A model generated the notes under the pieces. It saw only the letters and a list, made by a program, of their open reading frames with translations. It was not told the DNA's origin and did no database searches. From Mayfieldus sp038040285 (lineage in GTDB: Bacteria > Actinomycetota > Thermoleophilia > Solirubrobacterales > 70-9): a stretch of 64,000 nucleotides of DNA. Each line of letters opens with the position of its first letter. Positions within the stretch are counted from its first letter, which is position 1. Shown here in pieces: positions 34,963 through 43,450 of the stretch. The position numbers and the translations under genes are program-made. The stretch covers positions 1 through 64,000 of the forward strand of contig JBBPIN010000002.1 of assembly GCA_038040285.1 (NCBI GenBank), written 5' to 3'.

Positions 34963-37554
34963 GTGCCTGACGATCGCCGCAAAGCCCTCGAGGAGACCAC
35001 GCGCTACGACCCCGCGAAGGTCGAGCAGCGGCTTTTCGACGAGTGGCTCGGGGCCGGGTACTTCCATCCCCCGACCGAGGGCGCGCCGAACGACAACTAC
35101 TCGGTCGCGATCCCGCCGCCCAACGTGACCGGGGCCCTGCACATGGGCCATGCGCTCAACGGGTCGATCCAGGACGCGCTGGTCCGCATGCAGCGGATGC
35201 GGGGCCGCGACACGCTCTGGATCCTTGGCACCGACCACGCCGGCATCGCGACGCAGGCGGTGGTCGAGAAGGAGCTGCGCGAGGAGGGCACCTCACGTCA
35301 GCAGCTGGGCCGCGAGGCGTTCGTGGAGCGGGTCTGGGCCTGGAGGGAGCGCTACGGCTCGCAGATCGTCGACCAGTACAAGCGCCTCGGCGCCTCGTTG
35401 GACTACGAGCGCGAGCGCTTCACCCTCGACGAGGGCTACGTGAAGGCCGTCTACCGGGTCTTCGTGAACTTGTTCGAGAAGGGCTACATCTACCGCGACA
35501 ACTACATCGTCAACTGGGACCCGGGATCGCAATCGGCGATCTCCGACCTCGAGGTCGAGAACCGCGAGGTCACCGACACGATGTACGAGATCGACTATCC
35601 GCTCGAGGATGGCGACGGGGTGCTGACGGTGGCGACGGTGCGGCCCGAGACGATGCTCGCCGACACAGCCGTGGCAGTTAACCCCAGCGACGACCGGTAC
35701 AAGTCGCTGGTCGGTCGCCACGCACTTCTTCCGCTGGTCGGGCGGCGGCTGCCGATCATCGCCGACGACTACATTGACCCCGATTTCGGGACCGGGGCCC
35801 TGAAGGTCACCCCCGGCCACGACACAAACGACTTCGAGATCGGGCGCCGCCACGGGCTCGACGAGGTGACGGTGATCGGCGAGGACGGCCGCATGACCGA
35901 CGCCGCCGGGGAGCGCTTCGCCGGGCTCAGCCTCGAGGAGGCGCAGAAGGCCGTGGCCGACGCGCTGCGCGAGCAAGCGCTGATCCGCGCCGAGCGTCCC
36001 TACCAGCACTCGGTTCCGTTCTCGCATCGCTCCGGCGCCCGCATCGAGCCGTTGATCTCGCTGCAGTGGTTCTGCCGCATGGACGAGCTGGCAAAGCCGG
36101 CGATCGACGTCGTGAAGGACGACGAAGTGCGCATCGTCCCCGAGCAGTGGAAGCGCGTCTACCTGGATTGGATGGCCGAGATCCGCCCCTGGTGCGTCTC
36201 GCGCCAGCTCTGGTGGGGCCATCGACTACCGGTCTGGTACTGCGACGCCTGCGAGGAGGTCTACGTCGCCGAGACGGCGCCGGAGCGCTGCGGCGCATGC
36301 GTTGGGGACCTGCGCCAGGACGAGGACGTTCTCGACACCTGGTTCAGCTCCGCGCTGTGGCCCTTCGCGACCCTGGGCTGGCCCGACGACACGCCGGAGT
36401 TGCGCGCGTTTTACCCGACCAGCTTCCTGACCACGGCGCGGGAGATCATCTTCCTCTGGGTTGCGCGGATGATCATGATGGGCCTCGAGTTCCCCGGCGC
36501 GATCCCGTTTGGGGACGTCTACGTGCACGCGGTGATCCAGGCCCGCGACGGGCGGCGGATGTCGAAGAGTCTCGGGACCGGGATCGATCCGGTGGAGGAG
36601 ATCGAGGTGCACGGGGCCGACGCGCTGCGTTTCGGGCTGCTCGCGATGTCCTCGACCCAGGACGTGCGCTACTCCGACGCCAAGGTGCATCAGGGACGCG
36701 ACCTGGCGAACAAGCTGTGGAACGCGTCGCGACTGATTCTGCTGAACGCCCGAGTTGAGGAGGGTCCGGCTGTGCAGGAACCCCGACAGGGGCTTGACCC
36801 TGCCGGGCTGTGTGCGGAGGACCGCTGGATCCTCTCGCGGCTCCAGCGCGCGATCGAGGATGTCACCCGAAACCTGGAGCAATACGACTTCGCCCACGCG
36901 GCGCTGGACGCCTACCGGTTCTTCTGGTCGGAGCTCTGCGACTGGTATCTGGAGATCGCCAAGCCGCGCCTCTACGACGGCGAGCCGCAGGTCGCGACGA
37001 CGCTGCTCTGGGTGCTCGAGCAGACGCTGGCGCTGCTTCACCCGATCATGCCCTTCGTCACCGAGGAGGTCTGGTCCTACCACCCGTACCGGCAGGGCCA
37101 CCTCGCCGTACACCCGTTCCCGGAGACCGACGGCGCGCTGATCGACACCGAAGCCGAGGCCCAGGTCGGCGGGGCGATCGAGCTGACCCGCCGCTTGCGG
37201 GCCTGGCGCGAGCTGGCCGGAGTGCCGGTCGCCAGCGTGCTCAGCGGCCGCATCGAAGGCGGCGTGCCGCACGAGTTCGTGGGGCGCCTCTCCCGTTTCG
37301 AGTTCTCCGCCGACGGCGTCGATCCGGTGGCGTCGATCGGCCCGGTGCAGGTGCTCGCCACGGGCGACATCGACGCCGACGCGATCCGCAAGCGGATCGA
37401 GGCCCGGCGCTCGGAGCTTCAGGCGGAGGTCGAGCGGGGCGAGAAAAAGCTCGCCAACAAGGGGTTCGTCGACAAGGCGCCGGAGGAAGTGGTCGCAGCA
37501 GAACGCGAGAAGCTCGCGGCCTATCGGGCCGAGCTGGAGGAACTGAGTTCCTAG
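34963..37554 (+). CDS. valS: Valine--tRNA ligase
   Basis: 863 residues from GTG 34963. The class I signature HIGH appears as HMGH (residues 60-63, PNVTGALHMGHAL) and KMSKS as RMSKS (near residue 533). The editing domain CP1 (TVRPETMLADTAVAV, GTGALKVTPGHD) and a C-terminal coiled-coil arm (GEKKLANKGFVDKAPEEVV) typical of ValRS are present. It charges tRNA-Val and edits mischarged Thr. The stop (37552-37554) lies within a heptamer repeat that runs into the folC start. Confidence 0.97.
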   Translation: MPDDRRKALEETTRYDPAKVEQRLFDEWLGAGYFHPPTEGAPNDNYSVAIPPPNVTGALHMGHALNGSIQDALVRMQRMRGRDTLWILGTDHAGIATQAVVEKELREEGTSRQQLGREAFVERVWAWRERYGSQIVDQYKRLGASLDYERERFTLDEGYVKAVYRVFVNLFEKGYIYRDNYIVNWDPGSQSAISDLEVENREVTDTMYEIDYPLEDGDGVLTVATVRPETMLADTAVAVNPSDDRYKSLVGRHALLPLVGRRLPIIADDYIDPDFGTGALKVTPGHDTNDFEIGRRHGLDEVTVIGEDGRMTDAAGERFAGLSLEEAQKAVADALREQALIRAERPYQHSVPFSHRSGARIEPLISLQWFCRMDELAKPAIDVVKDDEVRIVPEQWKRVYLDWMAEIRPWCVSRQLWWGHRLPVWYCDACEEVYVAETAPERCGACVGDLRQDEDVLDTWFSSALWPFATLGWPDDTPELRAFYPTSFLTTAREIIFLWVARMIMMGLEFPGAIPFGDVYVHAVIQARDGRRMSKSLGTGIDPVEEIEVHGADALRFGLLAMSSTQDVRYSDAKVHQGRDLANKLWNASRLILLNARVEEGPAVQEPRQGLDPAGLCAEDRWILSRLQRAIEDVTRNLEQYDFAHAALDAYRFFWSELCDWYLEIAKPRLYDGEPQVATTLLWVLEQTLALLHPIMPFVTEEVWSYHPYRQGHLAVHPFPETDGALIDTEAEAQVGGAIELTRRLRAWRELAGVPVASVLSGRIEGGVPHEFVGRLSRFEFSADGVDPVASIGPVQVLATGDIDADAIRKRIEARRSELQAEVERGEKKLANKGFVDKAPEEVVAAEREKLAAYRAELEELSS

Positions 37555-37587
37555 TTGCTCGTTACTAGGAACCAGCTACTAGCAACT
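37553..37587 (+). repeat. Heptanucleotide repeat between valS and folC
   Basis: Five 7-bp units (AGTTGCT, CGTTACT, AGGAACC, AGCTACT, AGCAACT). The first and last are reverse complements, so the whole can also fold into a hairpin joining the valS stop and the folC TTG. Related (AGCAACT)-type units occur before rplU and inside leuS. Confidence 0.6.
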
Positions 37588-38855
37588 TGAGTTCCTTCGA
37601 CCCCGAGGCCTACCTCAACTCCCTCGAGCCGCTCGGATGGCGCTTCGGCCTCGAGCGAATGCACCGGCTCACATCGGTGCTCGGCATGCCCCAGCACCGC
37701 TTCGCCTCGATCCACGTGGTCGGGACCAACGGCAAGTCCTCGGTCGCGCAGATGATCGCCGCATTGCTGGAGGCGCACGGGGTGAGCGCCGGAGCCTGCC
37801 TGTCGCCGCACCTCGTGCGCTGGTCCGAGCGGGTGCGGATCCGCGGCCAGGAGATCGAGCTGGGGGCGTTTGAGGCGGCGGTCGAACGGACCGCGCAGGG
37901 GGCGGAGGTCGCGAATCGAGCTCTAGAGGAGGGCGATGCTGTGACCCAGTTCGAGGCGGCGACCGCCGCCGCCTTTGTCGCCCTGGCCGCCGCCGGCGCC
38001 TCGGCCGGTGTTATCGAGGCGGGACTGGGAGGGAGGTTGGACGCGACCAACGTGATCCCTTCGCGGGTCAGCGTGCTCACCTCGGTGGGACTCGACCACA
38101 CGGAGTGGCTGGGGGAGACCGAGGCCGAGATAGCAGGCGAGAAGCTCGCGGTGCTCCGCGATCACTCCGTGCTCGTCACCGGTGCGCTCAGCGACGAGGT
38201 CGACGCGCTTGCCGCCGACACCGCACGACAGCGCGGGGCGCTGCACGTGCGGGCGCCGCTCGACCCCGGGCCTGAGATCGCGCTGCGCGCCCCGGGCGCC
38301 TTCCAGCGCCGCAACTTCGCCTTGGCTGCCGCGGCCGCCGAGGCCTTCCTGGGGAGCCTGGAGTCCGACGCGGTGCGTGAGGTGGCCGCCTCAGTGACTA
38401 TCCCGGGGCGTCTCGAGATCGTTGCGCACGATCCGACGACGATCCTTGACGTGGCCCACAACCCGGATGGCGCGGCGGCGCTGGCCGAGGCGCTGCCCGG
38501 GGTCACCGGTGGCAAGCCGGTCTTCGCCTGCGTCGGCATCCTCGTCGACAAGGACGCCGAGGCGATGCTGCGGGCGCTGACGCCGGCGCTGGAGCACATG
38601 GTCTGCACCGAGCTTCCGGCCGCCCGCCTGCGGGCCAGCGGCCGCCCCGGCGCCCGTTCCCGGCCCGCCGCCGAGCTGGCGGAAATTTGCAGCCGGTTGG
38701 ACCTGGCGGCGGAGATCGTCGCCGAGCCGGCGACGGCGCTGGCGCGCGCCCGCGAACTTGCCGCGGCGCGCGATGGCGTCGCGCTCGCCGCCGGTTCCCA
38801 TTACCTTCTGGGGGCGGCATGGACAAGGAAGCACGCTCAGAGCTTCTCTCGATGA
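37587..38855 (+). CDS. folC: Folylpolyglutamate / dihydrofolate synthase
   Basis: 422 residues from TTG 37587. Mur-ligase-type ATPase: GTNGKSSVAQM (P-loop), the folate-binding region LSPHLVRWSERVRI, GLGGRLDATN, and the C-terminal domain with DVAHNPDGAAAL. It adds glutamate to folates (and possibly makes dihydrofolate from dihydropteroate). It follows valS by 32 bp, a neighbourhood common in many bacteria. Its last 37 nt overlap a small membrane-protein gene. Confidence 0.92.
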   Translation: MSSFDPEAYLNSLEPLGWRFGLERMHRLTSVLGMPQHRFASIHVVGTNGKSSVAQMIAALLEAHGVSAGACLSPHLVRWSERVRIRGQEIELGAFEAAVERTAQGAEVANRALEEGDAVTQFEAATAAAFVALAAAGASAGVIEAGLGGRLDATNVIPSRVSVLTSVGLDHTEWLGETEAEIAGEKLAVLRDHSVLVTGALSDEVDALAADTARQRGALHVRAPLDPGPEIALRAPGAFQRRNFALAAAAAEAFLGSLESDAVREVAASVTIPGRLEIVAHDPTTILDVAHNPDGAAALAEALPGVTGGKPVFACVGILVDKDAEAMLRALTPALEHMVCTELPAARLRASGRPGARSRPAAELAEICSRLDLAAEIVAEPATALARARELAAARDGVALAAGSHYLLGAAWTRKHAQSFSR

Positions 38856-38938
38856 TGGGCCTGGTCGCCGCCGCGGTAGCGGTGGTGATCCTGGTCTTCT
38901 TCGGTATCGGCTACCTGTTCGGCAGGATGTTCCTGTGA
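38819..38938 (+). CDS. Small single-span membrane protein
   Basis: 39 residues from ATG 38819: charged start MDKEARSELLSMM, one membrane helix (GLVAAAVAVVILVFFGIGYLFG) and a short RMFL end. The frame overlaps the folC 3' end by 37 nt in another phase. The clean membrane-helix design and the hairpin right after its stop support a real gene. Function unknown; position suggests co-translation with folC. Confidence 0.55.
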   Translation: MDKEARSELLSMMGLVAAAVAVVILVFFGIGYLFGRMFL

Positions 38939-38957
38939 GCGCCCGCGTGGCGGGCGC
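38939..38957 (+). terminator. 8-bp GC hairpin after the small membrane protein
   Basis: GCGCCCGC (38939-38946), loop GTG, GCGGGCGC (38950-38957), starting at the base after the TGA. No T-run follows. Probably ends or protects the valS-folC transcript. Confidence 0.45.
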
Positions 38958-39062
38958 GAACGCCACGGTGTGTGAGCGGGCGAGCGCGCCCAGAGGGCTG
39001 AGAAAGGGGTTCGTGCCCCTCGTGCCGAAGTAGACTGGCCCGCTCCTCTCCAGGGAAAACGC

Positions 39063-39713
39063 ATGCAACTGGCGATTTTCGGCATCAGCAACGGCGGCCT
39101 CAACCTGGTCGCAAACCTATTCGTGATGGCACTGGTCATCGTCTGGCTAGCGCTGATCGTGTGGACCTATTTCGACGCCCGTAGGCGGATCGAGGACTCG
39201 GTCCTGGTCGCCTGCGCCACCGCCGCTTCGCTGTTTCCCTACATCGGCACCTTCGTGTACTCGATCCTGCGCCCGCCGGAGTTCCTCGACGACGCCAAGG
39301 AGCGTGAGCTGGAGATCAAGGCGGCCGAGCTGCGCGTGCGCCAGCTCTCCGAGCTTGCGTGCCCGAACTGCAACTACCCGGTCGAGAAGAGCTACCTGCG
39401 CTGCCCCAACTGCCAGCGTCGCCTCAAGGACCCCTGCGAGAGCTGTGGCAAGCCCGTCGACCCGCGCTGGGCGCTCTGCCCCTACTGCGAGACTGCGTTG
39501 CCCGGCCGCCAGCCCCAGCCGCGGAAGGCCGAGCCGGGGCAGCGAAAGCCGACCCGCGGAGCGCCACAGCGACCTGCGTCCCGTCGCACGGCGGCGGCGC
39601 AGAGGTCCGCGAAGCGCACCGCCTCGCCAACCGCCGGGAAGGGCGAGCCGAGCGCCGCCGACGGCGGTCCGGCCGAGGCGCCTGAGCGGCCCCGGGCGGC
39701 CCGCCGCAAGTAA
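39063..39713 (+). CDS. Membrane protein with double zinc ribbon
   Basis: 216 residues from ATG 39063. One clear membrane helix (LFVMALVIVWLALIVWTYF) and a second weaker one (VACATAASLFPYIGTFVYSI) are followed by a helix and four CxxC knuckles (CPNC, CPNC, CESC, CPYC), a DZANK-type double zinc ribbon in the cytoplasm, then a Lys/Arg/Ala-rich disordered tail of 70 residues. Binding of RNA, DNA or protein by the ribbon is possible; no specific role can be assigned. Confidence 0.7.
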   Translation: MQLAIFGISNGGLNLVANLFVMALVIVWLALIVWTYFDARRRIEDSVLVACATAASLFPYIGTFVYSILRPPEFLDDAKERELEIKAAELRVRQLSELACPNCNYPVEKSYLRCPNCQRRLKDPCESCGKPVDPRWALCPYCETALPGRQPQPRKAEPGQRKPTRGAPQRPASRRTAAAQRSAKRTASPTAGKGEPSAADGGPAEAPERPRAARRK

Positions 39714-39729
39714 GTTGGACCACTAGCGC

Positions 39730-40140
39730 ATGTCGCGCACCCTGATCCTCGTCAAGCCGGATGCCTTCAAGCGTGGCCTCACCGGCGAGGTGATCGCCCG
39801 CTTCGAGCGCAAGGGCTTGCGGCTGGTGGCGCTGAAGCAGGTGCAGATCGATGAGCAGTTCGCCGGCGTCCACTACGAGGAGCACACCGAGAAGCCATTC
39901 TTCGGCGAGCTGGTCGAGTTCATCACCCAGGGGCCGCTGGTCGCGATGGTGATGGATGGTCCTGACGCTGTAGCGGCGGCGCGGCAGGTGATCGGCGCCA
40001 CCAATCCACTCGAAGCCTCCCCGGGGTCGATCCGTGGCGATTACGCGGTCGAGGTCACCTTCAACCTCGTCCACGGCTCCGACTCCGACGAGTCCGCCGA
40101 GCGCGAGATCGAGATCTGGTTCCCGGAGCTTCAGGGCTGA
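39730..40140 (+). CDS. ndk: Nucleoside diphosphate kinase
   Basis: 136 residues. The active-site His 115 stands in NLVHGSDS; KPDAFKRG at the N terminus, RPxxx-type ATP contacts and the C-terminal AEREIEIWF are as in bacterial Ndk. It equalises NTP pools by phosphate transfer through phospho-His. The stop TGA overlaps the CTG start of maf (CTGA). Confidence 0.97.
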   Translation: MSRTLILVKPDAFKRGLTGEVIARFERKGLRLVALKQVQIDEQFAGVHYEEHTEKPFFGELVEFITQGPLVAMVMDGPDAVAAARQVIGATNPLEASPGSIRGDYAVEVTFNLVHGSDSDESAEREIEIWFPELQG

Positions 40141-40691
40141 AGGTCGTCCTCGCCTCGCGGTCTCCGCAGCGCCGCGAGCTTCTCGAGCGGCTCGGGTTGC
40201 TGTTCGAGGTCGTGGTGCCGGAAGTCGAGGAGGTCGGCGCGGGCGACCCCGCCGACGCGGTGCTGGAGAACGCACGTCGCAAGGCGGCTGCGGCGCAAGC
40301 CCCCGATGCGCTGGTGATCGGCTGCGACACCGACGTCGTCGTCGACGGCCGCGCGCTCGGCAAGCCCAGCGACCAGGGCACCGCCCGCGAGTACCTCGAG
40401 CTGCTCTCCGGTCGTTCCCACGAGGTGCTGAGCGGCCTGGTCCTGTTGGGACCCGAGCCGGACCGCATCCGCGAGGGGGTTGCCAGAACCGTGGTTACGT
40501 TTCGCACCCTGGGTGCGGAGGAGCTGGACCGCTACCTCTCCTCAGACGAGTGGCGCGAACGGGCCGGCGGCTACGCGATCCAGGGGCTCGGCTCGACCCT
40601 CGCCGAACGAGTCGAGGGCGACCTCGCGAATGTGATCGGGCTGCCGCTCGCGCTGCTGCTCGAGCTGGCGCCGGAGCTGGCACCGTCATGA
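40137..40691 (+). CDS. maf: Maf-family nucleotide pyrophosphatase
   Basis: 184 residues if read from CTG 40137, which overlaps the ndk stop as CTGA. This gives (M)KVVLASRSPQRRELLERLG, the full Maf N terminus with the conserved SxSPRR phosphate-binding site; the first ordinary start (TTG 40197) would delete it. Further motifs are GCDTDVVVDG and the YAIQGLGSTLAERVEGDLANVIGLPL region. It hydrolyses non-canonical or dTTP/UTP-type nucleotides. Ndk-Maf coupling fits nucleotide-pool cleaning. Confidence 0.88.
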   Translation: MKVVLASRSPQRRELLERLGLLFEVVVPEVEEVGAGDPADAVLENARRKAAAAQAPDALVIGCDTDVVVDGRALGKPSDQGTAREYLELLSGRSHEVLSGLVLLGPEPDRIREGVARTVVTFRTLGAEELDRYLSSDEWRERAGGYAIQGLGSTLAERVEGDLANVIGLPLALLLELAPELAPS

Positions 40692-40779
40692 TTGCGGCGG
40701 CTTCGCCGCCTGACAGGCGTTCTTGGCCGGTGCCGTAGGCGCCGGCACATGCATGTCAGGCTGCGCAGCAGCCGCAATT
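40691..40779. repeat. REPIN-like inverted pair of hairpin units
   Basis: Left unit ATTGC-[GGCGGC-TTC-GCCGCC]-TGACA (40691-40715) and right unit TGTCA-[GGCTGC-GCA-GCAGCC]-GCAAT (40754-40778) are inverted copies of the unit seen around clpX. Between them lies GCCGGTGCC-GTA-GGCGCCGGC (40726-40746). Two inverted REP units around a central stem is the layout of a REPIN. It starts on the last base of the maf stop. Confidence 0.75.
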
Positions 40780-40785
40780 GGCCTG

Positions 40786-40861
40786 TGCCGGCGCGCAACG
40801 CGCCGGCAAGCGCCATTGGCGCTGGGCGTCATGTTTCGCGCACTTTGCGCCAAATTGGCGC
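40786..40861. other. Cluster of three further hairpins upstream of mreB
   Basis: TGCCGGCGCG-CAA-CGCGCCGGCA (40786-40808, perfect 10-bp stem), AGCGCC-ATT-GGCGCT (40809-40823) and GCGCCAA-A-TTGGCGC (40847-40861). Together with the REPIN-like element they fill the 302-bp space between maf and mreB. They could end maf transcription; the mreB promoter must lie in 40862-40993, but I see no convincing -35/-10 pair. Confidence 0.5.
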
Positions 40862-40993
40862 CAGCGACCGTTCGCTAGACTTCGCCCGGCGTTTCGCCCC
40901 GAATATCGCAGATCCCGGCGAGCGCTAGGCGCCCGTTGGGTCGCCAGGCGCGACCCGAACCCTCACCTAAAGAGCTTTCCCGAAACCCAATAC

Positions 40994-42040
40994 ATGGGCG
41001 TACTCAGCTACCTGACCGGACTCGGCGGCCGCGATATGGCGGTCGATCTGGGAACGGCCAACACACTCGTCTACGTGCGTGGCCGCGGCATCGTGTTGTC
41101 GGAGCCCTCGGTCGTCGCGATCGACTCCCGCAACGGCGCCGTGCACGCGGTTGGCATCGAGGCAAAGCGGATGCTCGGTCGGACGCCCGGCACGATCAGC
41201 GCCATCAGGCCGCTCAAGGACGGCGTGATCGCCGACTTCGACGTCACCGAGCAGATGCTGCGCCACTTCATCAACAAGGTCCATCAGAACCGCTTCGCGC
41301 ATCCGCGCGTCGTCGTCTGCGTTCCCTCCGGCGTCACCGGGGTCGAGAAGCGGGCGGTCGAGGAGGCCTGTCTATCGGCGGGGGCCCGCCACGCCTACCT
41401 GATCGAGGAGCCGATGGCGGCGGCGATCGGCGCCGGCCTGCCGGTCGCCGAACCGACCGGTTCGATGATCGTCGACGTCGGCGGAGGCACCAGCGAGGTG
41501 GCGGTTATCTCGCTCGGCGGGATTGTCGTCTCGCAGTCGATCCGGATCGGCGGCGACGAGCTCGATGAGGCGATCGTCAACTACTGCAAGCACGAGTACA
41601 AGCTGATGATCGGTCAGCAGACCGCGGAAGAGTTGAAGCTGGAGGCGGGGTCGGCTTCGCCGCTGCCCGAGGAGGTGCGGGCTGAGATCCGCGGCCGCGA
41701 CCTCGTCTCCGGGCTGCCACGCACGATCAGCCTCACCTCCGAGGAGGTCCGCGGCGCGCTCGAGGAGCCGCTCGGCCAGATCATCGGTGCGGTCAAGGAC
41801 ACCCTCGACCGCACCCCTCCCGAGCTTGCCGGTGACATCATGGACCGGGGCATAACGCTGGCCGGGGGCGGTTCTCTGCTGCAGGGACTAGAGCAGCGAT
41901 TGCGCGACGAGTGTCAAATGCCGTGCCAGCTGGCCGAGTCGCCACTGACATGTGTGGCCGTTGGCTCCGGTCTTTCGCTGGAGGAGTTCGAGGCTATCCA
42001 CCGCGCAAGCAAGAATTCGGGGTCGAAGCAATATCGGTAA
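40994..42040 (+). CDS. mreB: Rod-shape-determining actin homologue MreB
   Basis: 348 residues from ATG 40994 (the frame is open further upstream only through hairpin repeats). Actin-fold ATPase: phosphate 1 loop AVDLGTANTLVY, connect/phosphate 2 VDVGGGTSEVAVIS, adenosine motif GITLAGGGSLLQG, and IEEPMAAAIG. Filaments under the membrane guide wall elongation with MreC, MreD, RodA and PBP2. First gene of a five-gene cell-shape operon. Presence of mreB points to rod-type growth, unlike the polar-growing actinobacteria that lack it. Confidence 0.97.
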   Translation: MGVLSYLTGLGGRDMAVDLGTANTLVYVRGRGIVLSEPSVVAIDSRNGAVHAVGIEAKRMLGRTPGTISAIRPLKDGVIADFDVTEQMLRHFINKVHQNRFAHPRVVVCVPSGVTGVEKRAVEEACLSAGARHAYLIEEPMAAAIGAGLPVAEPTGSMIVDVGGGTSEVAVISLGGIVVSQSIRIGGDELDEAIVNYCKHEYKLMIGQQTAEELKLEAGSASPLPEEVRAEIRGRDLVSGLPRTISLTSEEVRGALEEPLGQIIGAVKDTLDRTPPELAGDIMDRGITLAGGGSLLQGLEQRLRDECQMPCQLAESPLTCVAVGSGLSLEEFEAIHRASKNSGSKQYR

Positions 42041-42065
42041 ACCCCAAGAGACTTAGGTCCTCTTC

Positions 42066-42902
42066 GTGTATCGAAAGCAAGTCCGCCGCCGTAGAGCGGT
42101 ACTGGCGCTACTAATCGTCAGCTCCTTCGCGCTGCTGACTGCGACTTACGGCCAGCAGTCCGGTGGGCTGCAGCGAGGCGTGAGCGCGGTCTTCGGGCCT
42201 CTCCAGGAGGGCGCCGACCGCGCGCTGAAACCTGCTCGTGACACGATCAACTGGTTCGACGAGACCTTCGCCGCGCGTGGTGACAGCAAGCGACTTCAGC
42301 AGGAGGTGGAGCAGCTGCGCACCAAGGTTGCGGCCGGCGAGACCGCCCTGTCGGAGAACAACCAGCTGCGCAAGCTGCTCGGTCTGCGCCGGGCCGGCGA
42401 GCTGCCACTGGGGTTCAAGCCGGTGACCGGCCGGGTGATCGCCCGCTCGCCGACGGTCTGGTACTCGACCGTGACCGTCGATCACGGCACCAGCGCCGGG
42501 GTTCGCGTCAACGACCCGGTCGTGAGTGGCGATGGGTTGGTCGGTCGCGTCACTTCGACGACCGGCGGGACCGCACAGGTGACGCTGATCACCGACCACA
42601 CCAGCGCCGTCTCGGCGAAGGTCGTCCCGTCCGGGATCCAGGGCGTGATTCGGCCCGAGGTCGGAAACCCCAGCGATCTGGTCCTCGACTTCATCGACTC
42701 CAGCAAGCACGTGCAAAAGGGTCAGACCGTTGTCACCTCGGGCTGGAAGGCACGCGGGCTGTCCTCTCTCTACCCCTACGGCATTCCGCTCGGAAGGGTG
42801 ACGAGGGCGACCGTCGCCGAGCAGGAGGCAAGTCAGCAGGTGCACGTGCGGCCGTTCGCCGACCTGCGCGAGCTGGAGTTCGTCCAGGTGCTCACCAAGT
42901 GA
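42066..42902 (+). CDS. mreC: Rod-shape-determining protein MreC
   Basis: 278 residues from GTG 42066. A basic N terminus and one membrane helix (VLALLIVSSFALLTAT), a coiled coil (SKRLQQEVEQLRTKVAAGE ... NNQLRKLLGL) and the two beta-barrel subdomains (VTVDHGTSAGVRVNDPVV, GLVGRV, VTLITDHTSAVSAKV). It links MreB filaments to the periplasmic wall synthases. The stop overlaps the mreD GTG (42899-42902). Confidence 0.95.
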   Translation: MYRKQVRRRRAVLALLIVSSFALLTATYGQQSGGLQRGVSAVFGPLQEGADRALKPARDTINWFDETFAARGDSKRLQQEVEQLRTKVAAGETALSENNQLRKLLGLRRAGELPLGFKPVTGRVIARSPTVWYSTVTVDHGTSAGVRVNDPVVSGDGLVGRVTSTTGGTAQVTLITDHTSAVSAKVVPSGIQGVIRPEVGNPSDLVLDFIDSSKHVQKGQTVVTSGWKARGLSSLYPYGIPLGRVTRATVAEQEASQQVHVRPFADLRELEFVQVLTK

Positions 42903-43447
42903 TCGTCACGCCGCGCATCCTGGTTCGCATCGTCGCGATCGTCCTCGTGGCCGTACTTCTCCAGCTCTCCTTCTTCTCGCAGGTGGGGCTGTTCCGCACC
43001 AGCCCCGACGTCCTGCCGGCGGTCGTCGTCTCGCTCGGCCTGCTGGGGGGAAGCCTGACCGGCGCGGTGACCGGCTTCTCGGTCGGCCTGCTGGTCGACT
43101 GCCTGCTCGTCGAGGCGCTCGGCGCAACCTCGCTGGTGCTGCTCTCGGTCGGCTATCTGGCTGGGCTGTATCGCGAGCGCTTCGACATCACCAACTCGCT
43201 CACGCCGCCGCTGCTCTGCATGGCGCTTACCCTGGTCGCGGAGCTGTCGTTCGCGGCCGTGCAGCTGATGCTCGGAGTCGACGCTCCGGTCAGCACGCTG
43301 GTGATCCGCGACGTGGCGATCAAGAGCATCTTCGCGTTCTTCCTCGGTATTCCGATCTACATCGGCATCCGCCGCATCCTGCGTCCGGCGCTGATCGAGG
43401 ACCGAGCGGTGCGGCAGCGGGCGCAGCCGAGGATGATCGGGGCCTAG
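42899..43447 (+). CDS. mreD: Rod-shape-determining protein MreD
   Basis: 182 residues, five to six predicted membrane helices, start GTG 42899 overlapping the mreC stop (GTGA). The region SPDVLPAVVVSLGLLGGSLTGAVTGFSVGLLVD is characteristic of MreD (Pro-Asp after the first helix, Gly-rich second helix). Membrane partner of MreC in the elongasome. Confidence 0.88.
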   Translation: MIVTPRILVRIVAIVLVAVLLQLSFFSQVGLFRTSPDVLPAVVVSLGLLGGSLTGAVTGFSVGLLVDCLLVEALGATSLVLLSVGYLAGLYRERFDITNSLTPPLLCMALTLVAELSFAAVQLMLGVDAPVSTLVIRDVAIKSIFAFFLGIPIYIGIRRILRPALIEDRAVRQRAQPRMIGA

Positions 43448-43450
43448 CGC

